Part shown: one piece after another, positions 15,176 to 22,587 of the stretch
Layout: every line of letters starts with the position of its first letter
Position numbering within the stretch: the first letter of the stretch is position 1
NCBI RefSeq assembly: GCF_003751605.1
Contig: NZ_RJVJ01000004.1
Location: forward strand, 1 to 64,000
Reading direction: 5' to 3'
Length of the DNA stretch: 64,000 nucleotides
Origin: Kitasatospora cineracea
GTDB taxonomy: Bacteria; Actinomycetota; Actinomycetes; Streptomycetales; Streptomycetaceae
The notes under the pieces: generated by a model
Told to the model about the DNA's origin: nothing
The model's database searches: none
What the model saw: the letters and a program-made list of their open reading frames with translations, nothing else
Translations under genes and position numbers: made by a program

Positions 15176-16264
15176 GCCCGGCGCCGCGGGCAGCGACCAG
15201 TGGGTGGTGGACGTGGCCAGGGTGCAGTCGCCCTGGACCGCGTCGATCCCGAAGCGGCGGACCCCGGACCGGGCCGGGTCCGGGCGGTCCTCCCGGACCA
15301 CCAGCCGGATCGGGCGGTCGAGTTCGCCGAACGCGAGGCAGGCGGTGGTGAGCGAGAGCAGCCGGGGCGGCGCGGCGGCGTCCGCCCCGGCGGCGAGGTC
15401 GGCGACCGCCTCCCACGCCGCGCGGCCCCGGCCGGAAGCGTCCAGCGCCAGGTGGTGGCCCAGCTGGCGGAAGCCCTCGAGCAGGGCCATCAGCGGCGCG
15501 TGGTCGCTGGGGTGGTCGAAGAGGATGGCGTGGTCCAGGTCGAGCTCCAGCCCCCACTCCCCCGCGCCCGCGCCGCGGGCGAGCACGCTGTCCTTGGCGC
15601 GCAGGCGGCCCACCGCGGCGGGCGGCATCCGGTGCGCCCCGTACCCGTCCGGGGGCAGCAGCGCACGGCTCAGGGCGGCGCCCATCGCGTCGCTGCGCCC
15701 GCGCAGCAGGCCGTAGCGGCGCTCGTCCACGGCGACCACCCGCAGGCTGCCGCGGCCGCACGGCCGCCCGTCGACGGTCAGCACCGCCTCGATCCGCATG
15801 CCGTACCGCTTGGGCGTCCGGGTGCCCTCGGAGGCCCAGCGGGTCTCCAGCACGACGGGCACCGGGGCGGCGCCGACCCGCAGGGCCTCCGGGTCGGTGA
15901 TCTCGAAGTCCATGTCGCCGCCGATGAAGCGGTGCGACAGCGGAACGCCGTGGAACTCGTGCGCCAGGTAGACCAGCGTCTGGCGGATCGTCTCGGCGAA
16001 CAGCATCGGGTCGCTCACCCCGGACCGGTCCGGGTGGTACAGCGCGTGGTCGCGGGGCCACTGGGCGGCGACCAGGAAGCGGTCCTCGCCGACCTGGACC
16101 GCGTCGGTGAGGAACACCTCGGCCACGGCGGCCCGGTGCACCATCTCCCGGGGGATCGGCTGCCGGAAGCTGAGGGACGGCGCGGGAGCGGCGGGCCGCG
16201 GCAGCGCCGTTCTGTCGGCGGTCCGGTGAGGTTCAGGGATGGTGAGCGCGGCAGACTGGTGCAT
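15110..16264 (-). CDS. AfsA-family signal synthase, copy 1
   Basis: The 384-residue protein has two A-factor biosynthesis hotdog repeats. The first contains REMVHRAAVAEVFLTD, QWPRDHALYHP and the DPMLFAETIRQ helix. The second contains LDHAILFDHPSDHAPLMALL. AfsA-type enzymes join a beta-ketoacyl-ACP to dihydroxyacetone phosphate, the first step of butyrolactone or butenolide signal synthesis. The start ATG 16264 (MHQSAAL) has AGGGGGA upstream; ATG 16270 is too close to it. It is longer than the roughly 300-residue AfsA/ScbA because of N- and C-terminal extensions. It is divergent from the receptor gene at 16412, with the palindrome 16330-16355 between them. The 3' end overlaps the convergent TetR gene. 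Confidence 0.88.
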   Translation of the reverse strand: MHQSAALTIPEPHRTADRTALPRPAAPAPSLSFRQPIPREMVHRAAVAEVFLTDAVQVGEDRFLVAAQWPRDHALYHPDRSGVSDPMLFAETIRQTLVYLAHEFHGVPLSHRFIGGDMDFEITDPEALRVGAAPVPVVLETRWASEGTRTPKRYGMRIEAVLTVDGRPCGRGSLRVVAVDERRYGLLRGRSDAMGAALSRALLPPDGYGAHRMPPAAVGRLRAKDSVLARGAGAGEWGLELDLDHAILFDHPSDHAPLMALLEGFRQLGHHLALDASGRGRAAWEAVADLAAGADAAAPPRLLSLTTACLAFGELDRPIRLVVREDRPDPARSGVRRFGIDAVQGDCTLATSTTHWSLPAAPGLSVHRELRGGRQQVPHVLNAC

Positions 16265-16329
16265 GTACATTCCCCCTCGACAGACCACTGGTATGTCTGG
16301 CAGTCGGCAGCACGCGGCCGACGCAGAAC

Positions 16330-16355
16330 AAATATACCTACGAGAAGGTATATTT
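16330..16355. promoter_or_regulatory. Autoregulatory element between AfsA copy 1 and its receptor
   Basis: Perfect 10-bp arms AAATATACCT and AGGTATATTT around a 6-base centre, between the divergent AfsA and receptor genes. This is the classical arrangement of an ARE bound by an ArpA/ScbR-type receptor. Confidence 0.85.
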
Positions 16356-16411
16356 CAAGGGAACGCACCCCCCGGCGCCCCCCACGGGCCGGACGAGAAC
16401 AGAGGAACGCC

Positions 16412-17071
16412 ATGGCATCCGCGATCGGTGAACGAGCCCGCGCAGTCAACCCCGCCACCGAGCGCGGCCGGGGCCGGGGCGGCCTCAAGCAGGAGCGCGC
16501 CCTGCGCACCCGGGCCCAGGTCCTCGGCGCTGCCGCCCAGGCCTTCGCGGACAAGGGCTTCCCGGCCGTCACCATGCTCGACGTCGCCGAACTCACCGGG
16601 ATGACCAAGGGCGCGGTCTACTTCCACTACCCCAACAAGGAAGCCCTCGCCCTCGCGGTGACCGAGGAGTTCTACCACCGGATCGCCCGGCTCGGCGACG
16701 AGGTCCTCGGGCTCGAACTCTCCCCGCTCGACGCGGTCACCGAGCTGATGACCCGCACCGCGGTCGCCTTCCGCGACGACCTCGTCGTCCAGGCCGGGGC
16801 CCGCCTGCAGATCGAGAGCACCCTGATCGCCACCGACCTGCCCCGGCCCTACGTCGGCTACACCGAACTGGTCACCACCTGGCTCGCCCAGGCAGCGGAG
16901 ATCGGCGAACTGCCCGCCACCGCCAGGCCCGAGGCGATCGCCCGGGTGCTCATCTCCGCCTTCTTCGGCGCCCAGCACATCTCCTGGGTCCTGGACAACC
17001 GGTCCGACATCGCCGAACGGGTCCAGGAGATCCTCACCACCGTCCTGCCGACCGGGAGGTCCGCGGCCTGA
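16412..17071 (+). CDS. Gamma-butyrolactone receptor-like repressor (ScbR/ArpA family), copy 1
   Basis: The 219-residue protein has an extended basic N-terminus, then the receptor-family signature KQERALRTRAQVLGAAAQAF and VAELTGMTKGAVYFHYPNKEALA, followed by a ligand domain with FRDDLVVQAGARLQIE and a conserved tryptophan region near the C-terminus (ISWVLDN). This is the closest match to true autoregulator receptors among the five receptor-like proteins here. It is divergent from AfsA copy 1 across a perfect palindrome. ATG 16412 follows AGAGGAACGCC. It is expected to bind the palindromes of this window and release them when the AfsA-made signal accumulates. Confidence 0.9.
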   Translation: MASAIGERARAVNPATERGRGRGGLKQERALRTRAQVLGAAAQAFADKGFPAVTMLDVAELTGMTKGAVYFHYPNKEALALAVTEEFYHRIARLGDEVLGLELSPLDAVTELMTRTAVAFRDDLVVQAGARLQIESTLIATDLPRPYVGYTELVTTWLAQAAEIGELPATARPEAIARVLISAFFGAQHISWVLDNRSDIAERVQEILTTVLPTGRSAA

Positions 17072-17174
17072 CGGAGCGGATGGATCCGGCCGGGCGGGAA
17101 GGCCGGGCCGACTCGCCCGCCGCGAGGTCCGAGGGCCGGTCCGCCGGCCGTGCTCCCGTCGGCGGGAGGCCGTT

Positions 17175-17615
17175 CTACTCCGGTTCCCGGTCGGGAACGG
17201 CCTTGACGGTGCGGCGGCGGCGGGCCTCGGCGTTGCCGAGTTTGCGGGGACCGGCCGCCCGGGCGTCGGGGGTGATCCGGGGCGCTTCCAGGGCCTCGCC
17301 AACCAGGCGCCGGATCTCCGGGTTCGACGCGAAGAAGTAGCGCGGGTTGACCCGGTAGCGCGTCGGGTCGGGGTGCTCGACCAGGTGCAGGGATTCGAGG
17401 CGGCCGAGCGCGTCGTAGACGGTGGAGACGGAAGTGCCGCAGTCGAAGGCGGTCTCCTCGACGTCGACGGAGACCAGGTCGAAGACGGCGCCCCGGCTGA
17501 CCAGCCATTCCAGGGTGCTGCGCTGGCCCGCGGAGAGGTTGAGGGTGTAGACGGGCGGCATGCCGAGATCGTCCGGGTCGAAGCCGTGGTGCTGGTCGTG
17601 GGTGGCGGCGCTCAT
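17175..17615 (-). CDS. Winged-helix, RepL-like protein (replication or plasmid control), 2
   Basis: The 146-residue protein shows LSAGQRSTLEWLVSRGAVF, a helix-turn-helix DCGTSVSTVYDALGRLESLHL and the following wing RYRVNPRYFFASNPEIRRL. The wing pattern (tyrosine, x-V/L-N-P-R-Y/R-F) is reminiscent of RepL-type plasmid initiators. Its ATG overlaps the stop of the upstream gene (ATGA), and the upstream protein has the same architecture (VYQLNPRRFWEGS), so they look like a duplicated pair. A basic tail ends the protein. The position beside the iteron region and the primase-polymerase/helicase operon suggests a role in replication initiation or copy control. Function is inferred from context. Confidence 0.65.
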   Translation of the reverse strand: MSAATHDQHHGFDPDDLGMPPVYTLNLSAGQRSTLEWLVSRGAVFDLVSVDVEETAFDCGTSVSTVYDALGRLESLHLVEHPDPTRYRVNPRYFFASNPEIRRLVGEALEAPRITPDARAAGPRKLGNAEARRRRTVKAVPDREPE

Positions 17616-18157
17616 CGCCCTGCTCCGATCGTCGGGGTGCTGCCTGCTCCGGGCGGGCCCGGCGGCTCCTGCTCGGCGGCCGCGCTGCCGGCGAACTTCG
17701 CCGCCGCCTTCCGCGCCGCGGCAACAGCCTTGGCGTCGGGAACGATCGCAGGCGGGTCGAGCCGGCGGCAGGCCCGGACCTGGGCGTCGCCGCTGCCTTC
17801 CCAGAACCGGCGGGGGTTGAGCTGGTAGACCTGGCTGCGCGGGCTGGTCTTCAGCAGGACGTTGAGCCTCACCAGGCGGGCGAGGGCGTTCTTGGCCGTC
17901 GTCACGGTGGTGTGGATGTCCGCAGCGACGACGGCCGGGGAGACTCTGACCGCAGCACCCGCGCCGCCCCTGGAACGGACCCAGTCGATCGCCGCCCACT
18001 CCGCCCCGGACAGCGCCAGGGCGTACAGCGGCGCGTCGTCGGTACAGGCGTTGAGCGTGTAGGGACCGTCCATGGTGTGCGGTGTCCTGCTCTTCGGCAC
18101 CGGCAGTACCGCACCGGTGTCCAGGTTCACCAAGGCGATGTTGCCCCTGCGGGCCAT
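17612..18157 (-). CDS. Winged-helix, RepL-like protein (replication or plasmid control), 1
   Basis: The 181-residue protein begins MARRGNIALVNLDTGAVLPV and carries a central winged helix: LSGAEWAAIDWVRSRGG, then VVAADIHTTVTTAKNALARLVRLNVL and the wing VYQLNPRRFWEGSGD. The C-terminal 40 residues are Ala/Pro-rich. It is the first gene of a two-gene leftward operon with the related protein at 17175-17615. About 180 bases upstream is a 56-bp perfect palindrome built from AAGGTCTGG units, a good candidate for its binding site. Plasmid replication initiator or transcriptional regulator are the likely roles; sequence alone does not decide. Confidence 0.65.
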   Translation of the reverse strand: MARRGNIALVNLDTGAVLPVPKSRTPHTMDGPYTLNACTDDAPLYALALSGAEWAAIDWVRSRGGAGAAVRVSPAVVAADIHTTVTTAKNALARLVRLNVLLKTSPRSQVYQLNPRRFWEGSGDAQVRACRRLDPPAIVPDAKAVAAARKAAAKFAGSAAAEQEPPGPPGAGSTPTIGAGR

Positions 18158-18339
18158 CGTTGCTCCTTGTCACGGGAGGGTGGCCGTCCTCGCTCGGAGG
18201 CGTTGACGCGGTGTCCACAAGGGCCGGTTTTTCGGACGTTAGTTCCAGAAAACCCGGCCTTAGACGACTGAATCTACAGGAAACCGTGGAGAAGACTGCC
18301 GCTTCCACGGCAAGGGCGGCGATCTGCTGCCCTTCGACC

Positions 18340-18395
18340 GGAGCTAAGGTCTGGTTTTCCAGACCTTAAGGTCTGGAAAACCAGACCTTAGCTCC
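18340..18395. repeat. 56-bp perfect nested palindrome
   Basis: Two perfect 28-base arms meet between 18367 and 18368. Each arm is itself a hairpin, AAGGTCTGG-TTTT-CCAGACCTT, so the nonamer AAGGTCTGG occurs four times in alternating orientation. It lies upstream of the winged-helix pair and before the iteron array. An operator or origin element is likely; a simple terminator is unlikely because no gene ends here. Confidence 0.85.
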
Positions 18396-18838
18396 AACGT
18401 TTCCGCAGGTCAGGGCATATTCCCCCTTCTTAAGTAAGAGGCGCGCGGGCGGCTGGCCCCAACACCCGCGGGTGTTCGGCCTGCGGGAGGGGTTCCGGGG
18501 GCTATTCGCGGGGCGGATCACGGGGGGCGGGAGCCCGGTCGGGGGTGGGGTGCTGCTCTTCCTCGACCCGGACTGGCATCAGCCCCGGCACAGCACTGCG
18601 GCCGGGCCCGACGGGGGCACTCTGCTCGCCACCGGCCTCCAGGTGGCGACCCGGGGGCCACTGCGTCCTGGGCGGTGAGGCCGGCCCCGGTGGAGGGAGG
18701 CCCCCGTTCCGGCGTCGGGGCGCTCCTGGCGGGGTACGGTCCGCGGTTCGGCCGCGTCAGCCCGGGCGGAGGGGCCGCCCCGTGGGGAACGTGGTTCGTA
18801 CGGGCAGACCGCCGGAGGGTGGCGGGTCGCAGGGGAAC
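18396..18838. other. Non-coding segment between palindrome and iterons
   Basis: Apart from TTCTTAAGTAAGAG near 18426-18440 no clear signal or convincing gene is seen. Open frames on both strands here lack ribosome binding sites and recognisable protein patterns. Confidence 0.5.
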
Positions 18839-19411
18839 AGCGACCGAAGCGACCGAAGGTCCGGGGCGGCCGGATCGGGGCGGTGGGCGAGGAGATCCGG
18901 TGGACGGTGGCTCGGGCCGGAGTGGAGCCCGGATGGGGGGTCGGGCGGGGCGAGTGGGCCCGGCAGCGACCGAGCGACCGAAGGACAGCGACCGAGCGAC
19001 CCTTCGGTCGCTGCTTCGGTCGCTGGGAAAAGTGCAGGTCAGGGGGAGTGAGTGGGAGAAAACAGCGACCGAAGCGACTGAAGGTCCGGGTATATGAAGC
19101 CATTTCACGTGTGTGTGCGTATGTGCCCCCGCGTACGTGAGACGGAGATATATAGGGACCTTGAGTCGCTTCAGTCGCTGTTTTTTCGGCTGGACCTGCT
19201 CTGACCTGGGGTTTTGTCCAGCGACTGAGCAGCGACCGAAGAGTCGCTCGGTCGCTGCCCTCAGTCGCTCGGTCGCTGCCGTTCGCCGGGGGTTTTTCGG
19301 CCGGGGACCAGCCCGGGCGCGGGCGGGTGGGGTGGAGCGGGTGTTTTTTGGTGCACAGTGAGTGATCGGGGATCGCTAGTGTGTTTTCCTCGTTGAGTCG
19401 CTTGAGTCGCT
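18839..19411. repeat. Iteron array, candidate replication origin
   Basis: About 18 copies of the nonamer AGCGAC(C/T)GA or its complement occur. Tandem pairs lie near 18839, 18965, 19064 and 19394, with inverted copies near 19004, 19016, 19162, 19171, 19248, 19261 and 19269. The pairs at 18839 and 19064 share a longer unit ending AAGGTCCGGG. Between them, about 19090-19155 is a relatively AT-rich stretch (TATATGAAG, GAGATATATAG) that could unwind. The array ends 12 bases before the primase-polymerase start. This is the structure expected of an iteron-controlled plasmid origin. Confidence 0.75.
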
Positions 19412-19423
19412 GACGGGGGAGCC

Positions 19424-20554
19424 ATGACTGCGGAGCTGTGGGCTCGGGGCAGTGGATCGGCGCGTCCCCGTCCGGCGGGGGCCGAGATCCCGGCGGGGTC
19501 GGGGCCGTGGGCCACGGCCCGGTGGTGTGCCGCCCGGGGGTGGCCGGTGCTGCCGCTGGCGTCGGGGCGCAAGACTCCGGCGGGCAACTGCGCGCCGTGC
19601 CGGGTGCCGGGGCACCACCACCAGGGGTGCGCGTGCCTGCGCAGCGGGCGCTGGTGCCACGGGTTCCACGCGGCAACGGTGGACCAGGCGCTGGTGGACC
19701 GGTGGTGGAGCGGGCGGGAGGGCTTCGGGGTCGGGATCTCCTGCGGGCCGGCCGGGCTGGTGGTCGTCGACGTGGACGCGCACCGGGTCGCGCTGCCGGG
19801 GCGGGACCGGCTGCTGCCCGGGATCGTCATCCCGGAGGGCGCGGACCTGACCGGGCTGGAGAACGGTTTCCACACGCTGGCGGTGCTGGCCGCGCTGCAC
19901 GGCGAGGCCAGTCCGGCCGAGGACACCGGGACGCTGCGGGTGCGCACGCCCTCGGGGGGCCTGCACGTCTGGTACCGGGCGCTGCCCGGGCAGCGGTGGC
20001 TGTGCTCGACGGGTTCGTCCTCGGGGCGGGCGCTGGCCTGGCAGGTGGACGTGCGGGCGTACGGGGGCTACATCGTGGCGCCGGGGACCAGGACCGCGGC
20101 GGGGGACTACACACCGGTGGACTCCGTCCGGGAGCCCGCGCCGCTGCCGGGGTGGCTGGCGCACGAGCTGCGCCGCACCGGGCACCTGACGGCCCCTCAG
20201 CCGGGCGCGGAGCCGGGGCGGGCCGCGGTGCCCCAGCGGGCGCTGGCGGCCGTCCTGCGGGCCGGTGGGGGCCGTCGGACGGTGGCGGGGCTGCTGGCCG
20301 GTCCGCTGGCGGAGGTGGCGGCCTGCGGGGCGCTGGCGCAGGGGGCGGGTTTCTCCGAGCGGCTGAACCGGGCCGCGTACACCGCCGGGGGGCTGGCCGC
20401 GGCCGGGTACCTGACCGAGGCGGAGGCGGTGCGGGCGCTGACCGAGGCGGCCGGGCTGGCCCGGCCGGGGCAGGAGCGGCGGGCCGCGGCGATCATCCGC
20501 AGCGGCCTGCGGGCGGGCGCGCGCCGCCCGCTGATGCGGGGGACCCCCGGATGA
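19424..20554 (+). CDS. Bifunctional DNA primase/polymerase (prim-pol)
   Basis: The 376-residue protein belongs to the prim-pol family of plasmid and phage primases. WATARWCAARGWPVLPLASG begins the domain. A Cys/His cluster follows (CAPCRVPGHHHQGCACL), then GVGISCGPAGLVVVDVDAH with the acidic metal-binding residues near 110, and TPSGGLHVWYR. The C-terminal third is helical and links to the helicase. ATG follows GGGGGAGCC and the stop overlaps the helicase start (ATGA). Together with the next gene it forms a primase-helicase replication operon directly behind the iteron array. Confidence 0.88.
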   Translation: MTAELWARGSGSARPRPAGAEIPAGSGPWATARWCAARGWPVLPLASGRKTPAGNCAPCRVPGHHHQGCACLRSGRWCHGFHAATVDQALVDRWWSGREGFGVGISCGPAGLVVVDVDAHRVALPGRDRLLPGIVIPEGADLTGLENGFHTLAVLAALHGEASPAEDTGTLRVRTPSGGLHVWYRALPGQRWLCSTGSSSGRALAWQVDVRAYGGYIVAPGTRTAAGDYTPVDSVREPAPLPGWLAHELRRTGHLTAPQPGAEPGRAAVPQRALAAVLRAGGGRRTVAGLLAGPLAEVAACGALAQGAGFSERLNRAAYTAGGLAAAGYLTEAEAVRALTEAAGLARPGQERRAAAIIRSGLRAGARRPLMRGTPG

Positions 20555-22074
20555 GCCTTCCGGAGAGGAGCACGCTGCTCGACGCCCAGTTCGACGCCCG
20601 GGCGGTGGCGCGGGAGATCCTGGCCAGCGCGGTGCAGCCGGCCGCGCCGGGCGAGGCCCAGGTGCCCGCCGGCCCGGCCGGGGGCGGCGCGACCGCCCAG
20701 GGCCTGCTCCCGGACACCCTGACCGACCGGGGCAACGCCAAGCTGTTCGTCAAGCTGTACGCGGACGACTACCGGCACGTGCCGGGGCTGGGCTGGTACC
20801 GCTGGGACGGCACCCGGTGGCTGGACGACGAGGACGACACCGTGCTGTGGGCGGCCGGCGACCTGGCGGAGAGCATCGCGGCGGACGACCCGCGCGGGGT
20901 GTTCACCGCCTCCGCGCTGCAGCAGCACCGGCGCCGGGCGCTGAGCACCAGCGGGATGCACGCCATGCTGTTACAGGCCCGCACGGCCCCCGGCATGGTG
21001 CTCAACGCGGCCAAGCTGGACGCCGACCCGTACGCGCTGTGCACCCCCGGCGGGGTGGTGGACCTGCGGACGGGTCGGATGCACGCGCCGGACCCGAACA
21101 AGGACTTCCACTCCCGGTCGACCACGGTGACGCCGCTGCCGGTGCCCGCGCCGCGCTGGCAGCGCTTCCTGACCGACACCTTCGGCGAGGACGCGGAGGG
21201 TGCGGAGATGATCGCCTTCCTGCACCTGCTGCTGGGCTACTCAGTGACCGGCGACGTGGGCGGGCAGGTGATGCCGTTCCTGTTCGGCTACGGCAAGAAC
21301 GGCAAGTCGGTGCTGCTGGACGTGCTGATGCGGCTGCTGGGCGACTACGCGGACGCGGCGCCGCCCGGGTTCCTGATGGCCCGCCCGTACGAGGGGCACC
21401 CGACCGACCTGGCGGAGCTGCACGGGCGCCGGGTGGTGGTCTGCAGCGAGGTCCGGCCCGGCGACCGGTTCGACGAGGCCCGGGTGAAGCTGCTGACCGG
21501 CGGGGACCGGATCAAGGCGCGGCGGATGCGGCAGGACTTCTTCAGCTTCCAGCCGACCCACAAGCTGTGGCTGCTGGGCAACCACCGGCCCGAGGTGGGC
21601 ACCGGCGGTTTCGCGTTCTGGCGGCGGATGCGGCTGGTCCCGTTCGAGCGGGTGGTCTCCGACGACCGGAAGATCGACAACCTGGCGGACGTCCTGGTCA
21701 CCGAGGAGGGGCCGGGCATCCTCAACTGGCTGATCGAGGGCGCCCGCTGCTACCTGGCGGGGGACAAGGACCTGGCCGGTCCGGAGCGGGTGCGGATCGC
21801 CACCGACGCCTACGCCGAGACCGAGGACCACACCGGGCGGTTCGTCGCGGAGGCCTGCCGGGTCGCCCCGGAGCTGCGGGCCGAGCAGGCCCAGCTCTAC
21901 GCGGCCTACCGTTCCTGGTGCCTGGGCGAGGGCGTTCCGCCGCTGTCGTCGCGGGGGTTCGCGGCCAGGATCCGGGAGGCGGTGGGGCTGGTGTCGCCGA
22001 AGGCGATGGTCCTGTCGAACCAGCGCAAGTACTACCCAGGCATCGGCCTGCTTGCCGACGAGGAGACGGTATGA
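20551..22074 (+). CDS. P4-type phage/plasmid replicative helicase (SF3), with a TTA codon
   Basis: The 507-residue protein has the D5/P4-type N-terminal region (WYRWDGTRWLDDED) and an SF3 helicase core. Walker A is FGYGKNGKSVLL (about residues 244-255), followed by GRRVVVCSEVRPGDRFDEARVKLLTGGD and the FQPTHKLWLLGNHRP motif with the sensor Asn. It would unwind the origin for the primase. Codon 141 is TTA (20971-20973), rare in Streptomyces and dependent on bldA tRNA, which suggests developmental control of replication. Start and stop overlap both neighbours by four bases, a tight three-gene operon. Confidence 0.9.
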   Translation: MSLPERSTLLDAQFDARAVAREILASAVQPAAPGEAQVPAGPAGGGATAQGLLPDTLTDRGNAKLFVKLYADDYRHVPGLGWYRWDGTRWLDDEDDTVLWAAGDLAESIAADDPRGVFTASALQQHRRRALSTSGMHAMLLQARTAPGMVLNAAKLDADPYALCTPGGVVDLRTGRMHAPDPNKDFHSRSTTVTPLPVPAPRWQRFLTDTFGEDAEGAEMIAFLHLLLGYSVTGDVGGQVMPFLFGYGKNGKSVLLDVLMRLLGDYADAAPPGFLMARPYEGHPTDLAELHGRRVVVCSEVRPGDRFDEARVKLLTGGDRIKARRMRQDFFSFQPTHKLWLLGNHRPEVGTGGFAFWRRMRLVPFERVVSDDRKIDNLADVLVTEEGPGILNWLIEGARCYLAGDKDLAGPERVRIATDAYAETEDHTGRFVAEACRVAPELRAEQAQLYAAYRSWCLGEGVPPLSSRGFAARIREAVGLVSPKAMVLSNQRKYYPGIGLLADEETV

Positions 22075-22472
22075 GCGCTCTCATCGCAGAGGACGAGATC
22101 GTCCACGAGGCCGCGCTGGTCTGGCTGGAGGACATCGGCAGCCTGGACTACGTGCGGCAGAGCCTGGACCGGCTGCCGACCCGCCGGGGCCGGCCGGCGT
22201 ACCACCGCGACGGCCGGATGGTGGGCTACGCGCAGCTGGGTCCGGGGGCGAAGCCGTCGCGGTCCTCGGGGACCTTCCGGCGGCGGGTGTTCTGGCTGCT
22301 GCCGCACGACCGGGACACCGACCCCGCGGGGCTGTACGCGACCGGGGCGCCGGCCGAGGCGGTGGACCCGAGCACGGTGGCGCCGGGCAGCAAGGGCCTG
22401 AAGACCGGGCGCTCGGAGGGCGGCCTGCGGCCGGCGGGCCGGCCGCAGCCGGGGGCCGCCCTGCCGGGCTGA
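22071..22472 (+). CDS. Small protein translationally coupled to the helicase
   Basis: The 133-residue protein is acidic at its N-terminus (MSALIAEDEIVHEAALVWLEDIG) and then basic, with RRGRPAYHRDGRMVGY and TFRRRVFWLLPHDRD. No family is recognised. Its ATG overlaps the helicase stop, so it is the third gene of the replication operon and may be a DNA-binding or loading partner. The C-terminal third is low complexity. It is followed by a receptor-type site that belongs to the next gene. Confidence 0.6.
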   Translation: MSALIAEDEIVHEAALVWLEDIGSLDYVRQSLDRLPTRRGRPAYHRDGRMVGYAQLGPGAKPSRSSGTFRRRVFWLLPHDRDTDPAGLYATGAPAEAVDPSTVAPGSKGLKTGRSEGGLRPAGRPQPGAALPG

Positions 22473-22496
22473 GAGCGGGCAGCTGCGGAGCGTTGC

Positions 22497-22522
22497 AAAA
22501 AACCGAGCGCCCGGTATATTTT
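22497..22522. promoter_or_regulatory. ARE-like site before the FAD hydroxylase at 22588
   Basis: AAAAAACCG...CGGTATATTTT, with half-sites ACCG/CGGT separated by six GC-rich bases, resembles ScbR-type binding sites. It is located 65 bases before the hydroxylase start and 25 bases after the replication operon. Confidence 0.65.
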
Positions 22523-22587
22523 CTGGCCGTTGGTCGCGCGTGCCGTCCGCGGCGCGGCGCGAACGGTGGCCAGGTGGGGGAGCCGGC

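Noticed and set aside
18472-19140. Short plus-strand frames in the replication control region
   Set aside because: They lack ribosome binding sites and are interrupted by the iteron repeats; their residues are Gly/Arg-rich without pattern.
18839-19411. CRISPR array
   Set aside because: The repeats are 9 bases, often directly adjacent or inverted, without constant spacer lengths, and no cas genes are present.
17175-22472. Integrative conjugative element (pSAM2/SLP1 type)
   Set aside because: No integrase, excisionase, tra gene, tRNA gene or att duplication was found at its borders, although the prim-pol gene is also common in such elements.
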